The notes beneath the pieces were generated by a model. That model made no database searches, was not told where the DNA came from, and saw only the letters and a list, made by a program, of their open reading frames with translations. From Streptomyces sp. NBC_01353 (GTDB lineage Bacteria; Actinomycetota; Actinomycetes; Streptomycetales; Streptomycetaceae), in the NCBI RefSeq assembly GCF_036237275.1, contig NZ_CP108352.1, positions 7,651,501 through 7,715,500 of the forward strand: a DNA stretch of 64,000 nucleotides. The letters run 5' to 3'. This document shows, in pieces, positions 53,492 through 61,758 of this stretch; within the stretch, counting starts at the first letter, position 1, and each line of letters begins with the position of its first letter. A program made the translations under genes and the position numbers.

Positions 53492-55021
53492 ATGTCCCGC
53501 ACCGTCCCCGCTGACGAGATACGCAGGCCCCCCGCCGAGCAGGACGAGGAGGAACGGCTCCGCGAGCTCGGCTACCAGCCCGTCCTCGCTCGCCGCATGG
53601 GCGGCTTCGGCAACTTCGCCATCAGCTTCTCCGTCATCTCCATCCTGTCCGGCTGCATGACGCTCTACGGCTTCGGTCTCAGCACCGGCGGCCCCGCCGT
53701 CATGATGTGGGGCTGGGCGGGCGTCGGGCTCTTCGTGCTGTGCGTCGGCCTCGCGCTCGCCGAGGTCACCAGCGCCTATCCCACCTCCGGCGCCCTCTAC
53801 TACATGGCCGACCGGCTCGGCGGCCGGCGCTGGGGCTGGTACACCGGCTGGCTGAATCTGCTCGGACTCCTCGGCGCGATCGCCGGTATCGATTACGGCG
53901 CCGCCCTCTTCACCGGAGCGTTCCTCAACCTCCAGTGGGGCATCGTGCCCACGGCCGGCTCCACCTTCCTGATCTTCCTCGCCATCCTGCTGCTGCACGC
54001 CGTGCTCAACCTCTTCGGCGTGCGTCTGGTCAGCGTGCTCAACTCGATCAGCGTCTGGTGGCATCTGACCGGTGTGGCCGTGATCGTCGGCGCACTCGCG
54101 TTCATCCCCGACCGGCACCAGTCCGCCGAGTTCGTCTTCACCGAGTTCGTCAACGACACGGGCTGGGCCAACCCCTTCTACGCCGCCGCCGTCGGCCTGC
54201 TCCTCGCCCAGTACACCTTCTCCGGCTACGACGCCTCCGCCCATCTCTCGGAGGAGACCTCCAACGCCTCGGTCAGCGCGGCCAAGGGCATCGTCCGCGC
54301 CATCTGGGTCTCGTGGATCGCCGGTTTCGCGCTGCTCGCCGGACTGACCTTCGCCATCCAGGACTACGCCGGCACGCAGAACAGCGCCACCGGAGTCCCG
54401 CCCGCCCAGATCCTGCTCGACGCGCTCGGCTCCGGCGGCGCCACCGCCCTGCTGCTCGTGGTGATCGTGGCCCAACTCTTCTGCGGCAACGCGGAGGTGG
54501 CCGCCGCGAGCCGGATGGTCTTCGCCTTCAGCCGCGACAACGCGCTGCCCGGATCCACTCTCTGGCGCAAGGTGAGCAGCCGTACGCAGACCCCGGTGCC
54601 GGCCGTCTGGCTCGCGGTCGGGTTCGCCGCGCTCCTCGCCGTGCCGTCGCTCTACTCCGCCACCGCCTACGGGGCCGTCACCGCCATCAACGTCATCGGC
54701 ATCACCCCTGCCTACGCCATTCCGATCTATCTGCGGCTGCGGGCGGGCAAGCGGTTCACTCCTGGGCCGTGGAGCCTGGGCCGCTGGAGCGCCCCGATCG
54801 GTTGGATCGCCGTGATCTGGGTCGCCGTGGTCACCGTGTTGTTCTGCCTGCCGCAGAAGTCCCCGGTGACCATCGACTCCATGAACTACGCCGTCATCGC
54901 GCTCGCCGTCGTCCTCCTGCTCGCCAGTGTCTGGTGGTACGTGGCCCGCCGCTCGTACGGCACTCCTTCGGCGTACGGCAGCGCCCGCGAGGAGGCCGAG
55001 ATCGCGGAGGGCATCGTGTAA
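53492..55021 (+). CDS. Amino acid permease (APC superfamily)
   Basis: 509 residues from ATG 53492, with GGAGG 8 nt upstream. About twelve membrane helices. The first has GGFGNFAISFSVISILSGCM, then ALAEVTSAYPTSGALYYMAD, and the family's consensus SGYDASAHLSEETSNASVSA. This pattern matches the GabP/choline-amino-acid permease branch (YPTSGALYYM, helix 8 SEET), which move GABA, choline or related compounds. A divergent-direction regulator (GntR/HutC, convergent here at 55073) is the nearest candidate controller, as HutC proteins often govern nitrogen sources. Confidence 0.9.
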   Translation: MSRTVPADEIRRPPAEQDEEERLRELGYQPVLARRMGGFGNFAISFSVISILSGCMTLYGFGLSTGGPAVMMWGWAGVGLFVLCVGLALAEVTSAYPTSGALYYMADRLGGRRWGWYTGWLNLLGLLGAIAGIDYGAALFTGAFLNLQWGIVPTAGSTFLIFLAILLLHAVLNLFGVRLVSVLNSISVWWHLTGVAVIVGALAFIPDRHQSAEFVFTEFVNDTGWANPFYAAAVGLLLAQYTFSGYDASAHLSEETSNASVSAAKGIVRAIWVSWIAGFALLAGLTFAIQDYAGTQNSATGVPPAQILLDALGSGGATALLLVVIVAQLFCGNAEVAAASRMVFAFSRDNALPGSTLWRKVSSRTQTPVPAVWLAVGFAALLAVPSLYSATAYGAVTAINVIGITPAYAIPIYLRLRAGKRFTPGPWSLGRWSAPIGWIAVIWVAVVTVLFCLPQKSPVTIDSMNYAVIALAVVLLLASVWWYVARRSYGTPSAYGSAREEAEIAEGIV

Positions 55022-55072
55022 GTACCGCAAACCATCGGGCAGTTCGCGGTGGACATGAGTGCGGTCGGATCG

Positions 55073-55825
55073 TCAGCCACTGAACTCGTAGGTCCACGCG
55101 GCCCCGTGCGCCGCGAAGTCGATGTCCGTGATCTCCAGCGCGTGCCCGTGCTGGTCGCACACCACCCGGTGGACGACCAGCCGGGCCGTGCCGTCCCCGA
55201 CGCCCGTGGCGGAGGCCGGTGGCACGGCGATCGACTCCCGGCGGGTGAGCCGGAGTCCGGCCTGGTGCATCCAGTGGTAGAGCAGCCGCAGATCAGGCTG
55301 GGGCACGGTGTTGCCTCCCCGTCGATAGCGGGCGAGCTGCGGTATCTCGGCGACCGCCGGCCTGGAGAACCAGGACACCGAACGCTGCAGGGATGTGCCG
55401 CCGGGGGAGAGGACCACATGGCGGTGGACGAGGGTGGGTTCGCCGGGGGCGAGGGCGAGCCGCCCGGCCGTCGCGGCCGGCGGCGCCTCCCAGGCGAGCG
55501 AGGCGCGGACCAGGGCGTCGGCCGCCTCCGTACCGCCGGGAAAGGTTTGTCGATGTGCCGTCAGGGCCGGTACGCGTGGTCCGTGTTCGGTGCCCGCGGC
55601 GAAGGTGCCGCGGCGGTCGGTGACGACGAGCCGTTCCTCGCGCAGCAGTTGGAGCGCGCTGCGGACCGTCTGCCGGTTGACGTGGTAGCGATGCGCGAGG
55701 GAGCGCTCGGACGGGAGCCGGCTGCCGGGGGAGATCTGCCGGTCGGTGAGGTCGCTCCGCAGTGCGGCGGCGACTCGGAGGTAGAGCGGGACCACCGCCG
55801 CATGCTCGGGTTCGGGCTCAGCCAT
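55073..55825 (-). CDS. GntR/HutC-subfamily transcriptional regulator
   Basis: 250 residues. The winged helix is ALRSDLTDRQISPGSRLPSE then RSLAHRYHVNRQTVRSALQL (about residues 21-65), followed by a UTRA effector domain (about 90-245) with TLVHRHVVLSPGGTSLQRSV and VVHRVVCDQHGHALEITDID. HutC/UTRA regulators sense small ligands such as histidine intermediates or GlcNAc-6-phosphate. Upstream of its start lie an array of 12-13-nt direct repeats and a TGGTCTAAACCA element, both plausible binding sites. It converges on the permease gene. Confidence 0.9.
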   Translation of the reverse strand: MAEPEPEHAAVVPLYLRVAAALRSDLTDRQISPGSRLPSERSLAHRYHVNRQTVRSALQLLREERLVVTDRRGTFAAGTEHGPRVPALTAHRQTFPGGTEAADALVRASLAWEAPPAATAGRLALAPGEPTLVHRHVVLSPGGTSLQRSVSWFSRPAVAEIPQLARYRRGGNTVPQPDLRLLYHWMHQAGLRLTRRESIAVPPASATGVGDGTARLVVHRVVCDQHGHALEITDIDFAAHGAAWTYEFSG

Positions 55826-55841
55826 GTTCCAAGCCTCTCTT

Positions 55842-55904
55842 TGCTCAGCGTGACTGCTCGGGTGTCTGCTCGGGTGTCTGATCGGGATGACTGCTCAGCG
55901 TGAC
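55842..55904. repeat. Array of five 12-13-nt direct repeats
   Basis: TGCTCAGCGTGAC (55842-55854), TGCTCGGGTGTC (55855-55866), TGCTCGGGTGTC (55867-55878), TGATCGGGATGAC (55879-55891) and TGCTCAGCGTGAC (55892-55904) follow without gaps, 17 nt upstream of the GntR start. The phase is close to one helical turn. Confidence 0.78.
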
Positions 55905-55938
55905 AGTCCGGACCGCGTGGGTGATCAATTCCTATCAT

Positions 55939-55950
55939 TGGTCTAAACCA
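55939..55950. promoter_or_regulatory. DasR-responsive-element-like site
   Basis: TGGTCTAAACCA differs at one central base from the GntR/HutC consensus TGGTCTAGACCA recognised by DasR. It lies between the GntR gene (start 55825) and the DUF2252 gene (start 56073). It may be bound by DasR or by the local HutC-type protein. Confidence 0.55.
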
Positions 55951-56072
55951 TCAAGGAAGAGGGGGAGGGAGGAGTGGCCGAAATCGGGACCGCCCCGGGG
56001 TGCGCGCGGCACCGTCTGGCCTTGTAATGAGTCTCGACCGGTAGGCGCGGTGGAAGAGGCGGGTGAGGCCGG

Positions 56073-57413
56073 ATGACGACACCGGCGGCGCGGGCCCAGG
56101 CCGGCAGAGCGGCCCGCAAGAGGGTGCCACGGTCCTCACACGGCCGTTGGATCCCCTCCTCGCAGCGCCCTGACCCGCTGACCGTGCTGGAGCGGCAGAC
56201 CGTCGACCGCGTACCCGAGCTGGTCCCGATCCGGTACGGCCGGATGGTCGTCTCCCCCTTCGCCTTCCTGCGCGGCGCCGCCGCGGTCATGGCCGCCGAC
56301 CTCGCCGCCCAGCATCACACCGGGCTCACCGTCCAGCTCTGCGGCGACGCCCATCTGCTCAACTTCGGCGTCTACGCCTCACCCGAACGGACACTTCTCT
56401 TCGACGTCAACGATTTCGACGAGACCCTGCCCGGCCCGTTCGAATGGGATGTGAAGCGGCTCGCCGCCAGTGTCGTCGTGGCAGCCCTCCAGAACGGCAC
56501 CACCAAGGCCAAGGCCCACCGGGCTGCCCTCGTCGCCACCGAGTCGTACCGCGCCGCCATGGCACGCCTCGCGGAACTCGGAGAGCTCCCCGTCTGGTAC
56601 GCGCGGATCGAGGCCGACGACCTGACCGCGCTCGTACGTCCCGACCGCCGCGCGCGCCTCGAGCACCGCCTCGCCCATGCCCGGCGCCGCACAAGCCTCC
56701 AGGCACTCGCCAAACTCACCGAAGAGGACGCGAGCGGAGGCCGCCACATCGTCGACGACCCACCACTCCTCGAACGCGTCACCGACATGGACCGGGTCAC
56801 CCTCGGCAAGATCTTCAGCGACTACCGCAGTTCGCTCTCCGAGGAGCGCCGACTGCTCCTGGACCGGTTCCACTACGTCGAGGCGGCCCGCAAGGTCGTC
56901 GGCGTCGGCAGCGTCGGAACCCGCTGCTTCGTCCTCCTGCTCCAAGGCCGCGACGACGGCGACCCGTTGATCCTCCAGATCAAGGAGGCCGGCCGCTCGG
57001 TCCTGGAGCCGTACCTGTCACCGAGCGCGTACACGCATCAGGGGCAGCGGGTCGTCAGCGGGCAGCGCCTCACGCAGGCTGCCAGCGACATCTTCCTCGG
57101 CTGGATGACCGGACCCGAGAAACGCCACTTCTACTGGCGCCAGTTGCGCGACATGAAGGGATCGGCCGAGGTGGAGACCATGTCCCCGGCGATGCTCCGC
57201 GCGTACGCGGGTCTCTGCGGCCGCGCCCTGGCGCGCGCTCACGCCCGCTCCGGCGACCGCATCGCCATAGCCGCCTACCTCGGCTCCTCGGACGTCTTCG
57301 ACCGGTCGATAGCCGACTTCGCGATCCGGTACGCGGGCCAGAACGCCGACGACTACGCGGCGCTGAGCGCGGCGATCGCCGCCGGCGTGATCACGGCGGC
57401 GCCGGGGGTCTGA
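56073..57413 (+). CDS. DUF2252-domain protein with kinase-like fold
   Basis: 446 residues. The conserved core GDAHLLNFGVYASPERTLLF then DVNDFDETLPGPFEWDVKRL (H94, N97, D111, D114) places it in DUF2252, which appears related to protein/aminoglycoside kinases through an HxxN...D pattern. The ATP-loop region is RMVVSPFAFLRGAAAVMAAD, and a second conserved block is FVLLLQGRDDGDPLILQIKE (about 288-308). No signal peptide or membrane helix. The activity is unproven. A DasR-like site sits 123 nt upstream. Confidence 0.85.
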   Translation: MTTPAARAQAGRAARKRVPRSSHGRWIPSSQRPDPLTVLERQTVDRVPELVPIRYGRMVVSPFAFLRGAAAVMAADLAAQHHTGLTVQLCGDAHLLNFGVYASPERTLLFDVNDFDETLPGPFEWDVKRLAASVVVAALQNGTTKAKAHRAALVATESYRAAMARLAELGELPVWYARIEADDLTALVRPDRRARLEHRLAHARRRTSLQALAKLTEEDASGGRHIVDDPPLLERVTDMDRVTLGKIFSDYRSSLSEERRLLLDRFHYVEAARKVVGVGSVGTRCFVLLLQGRDDGDPLILQIKEAGRSVLEPYLSPSAYTHQGQRVVSGQRLTQAASDIFLGWMTGPEKRHFYWRQLRDMKGSAEVETMSPAMLRAYAGLCGRALARAHARSGDRIAIAAYLGSSDVFDRSIADFAIRYAGQNADDYAALSAAIAAGVITAAPGV

Positions 57414-57505
57414 CGACCGCCCGCGCCGCCGTCGTGGGCGCGCCGAAAGCCGCAGTCGTCGACGTGCCGGACACCGCCGTCGTGCGCCCCGCCCCAGGCC
57501 CCGCC

Positions 57506-58903
57506 CTACTCCTCGCGCCGCATCGGCGGCCCCGCCGGAGTCTGCGGGACCGGATCGAAGAGCACCGCCCGGGCCACCGCGGGAGCGAACAGCGCGCTCA
57601 TCGGGGACGTCAGGCTCAGGACGGAACGGAAGGGCGCACCCACCACCGGATTCGAGGGGTACCGCTGCTGGAGTCGGCCCAGGTACCAGCCCACGGGCTT
57701 GTCCACCGCGCGCGTGGCCGTCCCGTTGCCGGTGGCACCCGGCATCTTCTTGTCCGCGCCGGCCGAGATCTCCCAGGCCTGCTTCGAGGAGTCGAGCAGC
57801 GCCTTCTGCACCGCCCGGGTAGTCGCCGTGCGCTTCGGGTGGGCCAGCGCCCGGCGCAGCGCGACCGCGTTCATCGCGGCGACCGCCATGCCCTGGCCGT
57901 AGATCGGGTTGAAGGCGCAGAGCGCGTCGCCGGTGGCGAGGAAGCCGGCGGGGCGGCGACCCGGACGGTCGTACCGGCGACGGATGTTGGCGGTCTTACG
58001 GAAGCCGAAGACGGCGGACTCCGGCTCGCTCTTCGCCAGCCACTCGCCGATCAGCGGATGCGGCAGCCGCAGCGCGTACTCCTCGAACGCCGCCTCGTCC
58101 GTGGGCGGTCGGTCCTCCCGCAGTCCGGACAGCGTCACCATGTACCGGCCGCCCCCGAGCGGCAGCACGCCACCGCCGTACACCTGCCCGGGGTTGGGGA
58201 TCATGTAGTAGGCCCGTGCGTCCGAGGTGTCCGCGATGCTGTCCCGCGGACCCCGGTAGATGCGGGTGGAGTACGCGAGCCCGGTGTCGATCGTCTCCTC
58301 GTGCGGCGGCTCGGCGCCGATCGCCGCCAGCCAGTCGGCGGCGCCCGTGCCTCGGCCGGAGGCGTCCACGACCAGATCGGCCTCCAGGGAACGGGTCTCC
58401 TTGGAGGCGCCCGCGCCGCGTTCGCGCAGCAGCACCCCGCGGACCCGTGAGGAGTCACCCAGCAGACCGACCGTCTCGGCCCCCTCGACGGTCTCGATCC
58501 GAGGATCGGCGAGGACACGTCGGCGTACCAGCCATTCGAGCTGAGCGCGGGGGCCCGTGGAGATGCTGGTCGTGGCCTCCGTGCGCCGGAACCAGTGGCC
58601 GTTCTGCCACTGCACCATGTCCTCGGGCATTCCCACCCGAGGCGCACCGAGCTCACCGAGTTCCTTCATGAACCCCGGCAACAGCTCGTCCAGCGCGTGC
58701 TGTCCACCCTCGATCAGCACATGTGTGTGGCGGCTCTGCGGCACACCCGGCCGGGCGTCCGGTCCCTCGGGGAAGCGGTCGCGCTCGACGACCGTCACCC
58801 TCTCCGCGTGCTCGCTGAGCACCCGCGCCGCCAGCAGGCCCGCGAGACTTCCCCCGATGACCACCGCGTGACGTGCCTCGCGGTGCCCCAACTCGTCGGC
58901 CAT
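57506..58903 (-). CDS. FAD-dependent monooxygenase (epoxidase LasC-like)
   Basis: 465 residues. The N-terminal dinucleotide fold is HAVVIGGSLAGLLAARVLSE, with ARPGVPQSRHTHVLIEGGQH close behind, a pairing typical of FAD monooxygenases/epoxidases such as LasC. The second FAD contact is FLATGDALCAFNPIYGQGMA (about 345-364), and LVVDASGRGTGAADWLAAIG covers the DG-type motif. It would oxidise an aromatic or polyene substrate using NAD(P)H and O2. No biosynthetic cluster is adjacent, so the substrate is unknown. Confidence 0.88.
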   Translation of the reverse strand: MADELGHREARHAVVIGGSLAGLLAARVLSEHAERVTVVERDRFPEGPDARPGVPQSRHTHVLIEGGQHALDELLPGFMKELGELGAPRVGMPEDMVQWQNGHWFRRTEATTSISTGPRAQLEWLVRRRVLADPRIETVEGAETVGLLGDSSRVRGVLLRERGAGASKETRSLEADLVVDASGRGTGAADWLAAIGAEPPHEETIDTGLAYSTRIYRGPRDSIADTSDARAYYMIPNPGQVYGGGVLPLGGGRYMVTLSGLREDRPPTDEAAFEEYALRLPHPLIGEWLAKSEPESAVFGFRKTANIRRRYDRPGRRPAGFLATGDALCAFNPIYGQGMAVAAMNAVALRRALAHPKRTATTRAVQKALLDSSKQAWEISAGADKKMPGATGNGTATRAVDKPVGWYLGRLQQRYPSNPVVGAPFRSVLSLTSPMSALFAPAVARAVLFDPVPQTPAGPPMRREE

Positions 58904-58930
58904 CCCCGCCCCTTCCCCGAAGTGGATCTC

Positions 58931-59305
58931 CTACTGAGCAGTATCCACGGTCTCGCGGGGAACGTCGCGTGCGCCGAGGCGAAGGTGCTCGATGTGGTAC
59001 ACGGCCTCGTCGAGGAGTTGGGCGACGTGGTTGTCGTACAGGCTGTACTCGATCCGGCGGCCCTGCCGGACCCCGGTCACCAGGCCCAACGCGCGGAGCA
59101 GGCGCAGCTGGTGGGAGACGGCGGACTGCTCCATGTCGACGGCGTCGGCGAGTGCGGTCACTCCGCACGGGCCCTGGCGCAGCTTGGTGAGGATCATCAG
59201 CCGTGAGGGCGTCGCGAGGGCCTGGAGGGTGGCGGCGATGGTGGCCGCGGACTCCGCGTCCAGGTGGGTTGCCGGGGTTGTCTCGCCGTTCACGCCGTGT
59301 CCCAT
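58931..59305 (-). CDS. ArsR/SmtB-family metal-sensing repressor
   Basis: 124 residues. The winged helix-turn-helix is PSRLMILTKLRQGPCGVTAL, then VDMEQSAVSHQLRLLRALGL. The C-terminal helix has SLYDNHVAQLLDEAVYHIEH, giving the D-x-H...H-x2-H ligand pattern of alpha-5 sites that bind Zn, Ni or Co in SmtB/NmtR-type sensors. There is no CxC motif for arsenic. It is divergent from the P-type ATPase, and a 16-bp palindrome lies between them, so metal-induced derepression of the exporter is the clear inference. Confidence 0.92.
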   Translation of the reverse strand: MGHGVNGETTPATHLDAESAATIAATLQALATPSRLMILTKLRQGPCGVTALADAVDMEQSAVSHQLRLLRALGLVTGVRQGRRIEYSLYDNHVAQLLDEAVYHIEHLRLGARDVPRETVDTAQ

Positions 59306-59338
59306 GCGCTCATCGTAGCGGCGGCGATAAACTGATGA

Positions 59339-59354
59339 ATGAAGACCTCTTCAT
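59339..59354. promoter_or_regulatory. Palindromic operator in the ArsR/P-ATPase promoter
   Basis: ATGAAGA-CC-TCTTCAT, a perfect inverted repeat with 7-bp arms, 34 nt from the ArsR start and 58 nt from the ATPase start. An overlapping TGATGAATGAAG forms a further partial half-site. Its AT-rich character and position fit an ArsR-family operator. Confidence 0.8.
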
Positions 59355-59411
59355 GTATTCCGCTATGGTGGTGGCCTCCGCCCGACGTCCCGATCGAAGA
59401 GGTGCCCACCC

Positions 59412-61304
59412 ATGGCTTCTCCGGTGCTCGATGCCCGGACCACTGCCCCTACGGCCAAGGCCCCGCCGGCCTCCCGCCGCACGCGTGCGTCCGCCCTGCC
59501 CGAGGTCCGCTGGGCCGCGCTGTCCGCCCTCGCCTTCCTCCTCGCCCTGCCGCTGGACCTGACCGGCGCCCCCGCCTGGGCCTGGGGGCCGCTCTACGCG
59601 GTCAGCTACGCCGCCGGAGGCTGGGAGCCCGGCTGGGCGGGGCTCCAGGCGCTGCGCGAGAAGTCCCTCGACGTCGACCTGCTCATGGTGGTCGCCGCGA
59701 TCGGCGCGGCGGCGATCGGCCAGTACCTCGACGGCGGCCTCCTCATCGTCATCTTCGCCGTCTCCGGCGCCCTGGAGGCGCTCGCCACCCGCCGCACCGC
59801 CGACTCCGTACGCGGCCTGCTCGACCTCGCGCCCGCGAAGGCGGTACGGCTGACGGGCGGGGCCGAGGAGCCGGTGGACGTGGCCGACCTGCGGATCGGC
59901 GACACCGTTCTCGTACGGCCGGGGGAGCGGCTGCCCGCCGACGGCACGGTGCTCGACGGCGCGAGCGACGTCGACCAGGCGACCATCACCGGGGAGTCGC
60001 TGCCCGCGGCCAAGTCGCCCGGCGACGAGGTCTTCGCCGGCACCCTCAACGGAACCGGAGCCCTGCGCGTACGGGTGGGCAAGGACGCGGCCGACTCCGT
60101 CATCGCCCGGATCGTCGCCCTCGTCGAGGAGGCCAGCGCCACCAAGGCGCCCACCCAGCTCTTCATCGAGAAGATCGAGCAGCGCTACTCCGTCGGCGTC
60201 GTCGTCGCCACCCTGGCGCTCTTCACCATCCCGCTCGCGCTCGGTGCCGACTTCACCAGTGCGCTGCTCCGCGCCATGACCTTCATGATCGTGGCCTCGC
60301 CCTGCGCGGTCGTCCTCGCCACCATGCCGCCGCTGCTCTCCGCGATCGCCACAGCCGGCCGCCATGGCGTCCTGGTCAAATCGGCCGTCGTGATGGAGCG
60401 CCTGGGCGCGGTCGACCGGGTCGCGCTCGACAAGACCGGCACCCTGACCGAGGGCACACCCCGGGTGACCCGCGTCGAGGGGGACCCGGAGGCGCTCGCC
60501 CTCGCCGCCGCGGCCGAGCTGCCCAGCGAGCACCCCCTGGCCCGCGCGGTGGTCGCCGCGGCACGCGCCCGCGGCCTGGCCGTCCCCGAGGCGAGCGACT
60601 TCGTCTCGGTACCCGGTGAGGGCGTACGGGCCGTGGCCGAGGGCCGCGAGGTGCGCGTCCGGCGCGCGGACGGCGAACACGCCGACACCACCGTCGAGGT
60701 CGTCGTCGACGGCACACGGGTCGCCGTCCTCGAACTCGCCGACCGGCTCCGCGACGGCGCCCCCGAGGCGGTGGCCGCCCTCACCCGCCTCACCGGCACC
60801 ACCCCCACCCTGCTGACCGGCGACAACGCGGGGGCGGCGGGCCGGATCGCCGAGCAGACAGGGATCACCGACGTGCGGGCGGGACTGCTGCCGCAGGACA
60901 AGGTCGAGGCTGTACGGGAGTGGGAGCGGGCCGGTTCGAAGGTCCTGGTGGTCGGCGACGGCGTCAACGACGCCCCCGCCCTCGCCGCCGCCCACAGCGG
61001 CATCGCCATGGGCCGGGCGGGCTCCGACCTGGCCCTGGAGACCGCCGACGCGGTCGTCGTACGCGACGAGCTCGCGACGGTCCCCGCGGTCCTGGCCCTC
61101 TCGCGCCGCGCCCGCCGACTGGTGGTCCAGAACCTGGTGATCGCGGGCACCTGCATCGGCGCCCTGGTGATCTGGGACCTGTTCGGTCACCTCCCGCTGC
61201 CGCTCGGCGTGGCAGGCCACGAGGGCTCCACGGTCCTGGTGGGCCTCAACGGCCTGCGACTGCTGCGCGACGCGGCCTGGCGAAAGGCGGCGGCCGGGGA
61301 GTGA
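59412..61304 (+). CDS. P1B-type heavy-metal-transporting ATPase (P1B-4-like)
   Basis: 630 residues without an N-terminal heavy-metal-binding domain. Actuator TGESLP (DQATITGESLPAAKS), membrane metal motif S296-P297-C298 (IVASPCAVVLATMPP), phosphorylation D340 in ALDKTGTLTEG, nucleotide-binding SEHPLARAVV, and MLTGDN-like LLTGDNAGAAG and VGDGVNDAPALAAA. Near the C-terminus H603 lies in GHEGSTVLVGLNGLRLL; SPC plus HEGxT is the mark of P1B-4 pumps (CtpD/CoaT type), which export Co2+, Fe2+ or Ni2+. Divergent from an ArsR sensor and controlled presumably by it. Confidence 0.93.
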   Translation: MASPVLDARTTAPTAKAPPASRRTRASALPEVRWAALSALAFLLALPLDLTGAPAWAWGPLYAVSYAAGGWEPGWAGLQALREKSLDVDLLMVVAAIGAAAIGQYLDGGLLIVIFAVSGALEALATRRTADSVRGLLDLAPAKAVRLTGGAEEPVDVADLRIGDTVLVRPGERLPADGTVLDGASDVDQATITGESLPAAKSPGDEVFAGTLNGTGALRVRVGKDAADSVIARIVALVEEASATKAPTQLFIEKIEQRYSVGVVVATLALFTIPLALGADFTSALLRAMTFMIVASPCAVVLATMPPLLSAIATAGRHGVLVKSAVVMERLGAVDRVALDKTGTLTEGTPRVTRVEGDPEALALAAAAELPSEHPLARAVVAAARARGLAVPEASDFVSVPGEGVRAVAEGREVRVRRADGEHADTTVEVVVDGTRVAVLELADRLRDGAPEAVAALTRLTGTTPTLLTGDNAGAAGRIAEQTGITDVRAGLLPQDKVEAVREWERAGSKVLVVGDGVNDAPALAAAHSGIAMGRAGSDLALETADAVVVRDELATVPAVLALSRRARRLVVQNLVIAGTCIGALVIWDLFGHLPLPLGVAGHEGSTVLVGLNGLRLLRDAAWRKAAAGE

Positions 61305-61314
61305 GACGGTCGGT

Positions 61315-61417
61315 GGCGTGGGCGTGCTGCCGATGCTCGGGTCGGAGTGGGCGTGGGCGTGCTGCCGGTGCTCGGGTCGGAGTGGGCGTGGGCGTGCTGC
61401 CGGTGCGCGGGTCGAAG
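61315..61417. repeat. 35-bp tandem repeat, about 2.9 copies
   Basis: Units at 61315-61349 and 61350-61384 differ by one base, and a third degenerate copy runs to 61417. The array begins 11 nt after the ATPase stop, in a 454-nt gap without a recognised gene. Confidence 0.8.
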
Positions 61418-61553
61418 CCAGCTGGGCGGTCGCGCAGGCCGATCCGCCGTTGCGCGGGTCTGAGTGAGCCTGTGCGGTGGGCGTAGCGGCGGTTCTCGGG
61501 CCCGCCCGAGCACCCCCGATCGGCGCGTCCGGCGCCGCCGAGGGTCCTGATCG

Positions 61554-61575
61554 GGAGGGGCGGAACCGCCTCCCC
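61554..61575 (+). terminator. Imperfect hairpin in the ATPase-baeRF gap
   Basis: GGAGGGGCG-GAAC-CGCCTCCCC forms a nine-pair stem with one G-T and one mismatch. It is the best terminator candidate in the gap, 250 nt after the ATPase; the rest of 61418-61758 shows no gene. Confidence 0.4.
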
Positions 61576-61758
61576 GGATGCGGTGCTCCGCTCGCGGTCG
61601 ACCGCGCTCCGGGCGACGATGGGCGGACGGAGGAGTCCCCGACGTCTCCGCGGCCCAGGCGCGCACCGAAGTGCGGCAGGCCGACCAGCCGGCCGGCCCG
61701 CAGTAGCGCCGTGACTTGCTACGGCTTCCCGCCCAAGCACTCCGAAAGGTCGGCTCCC

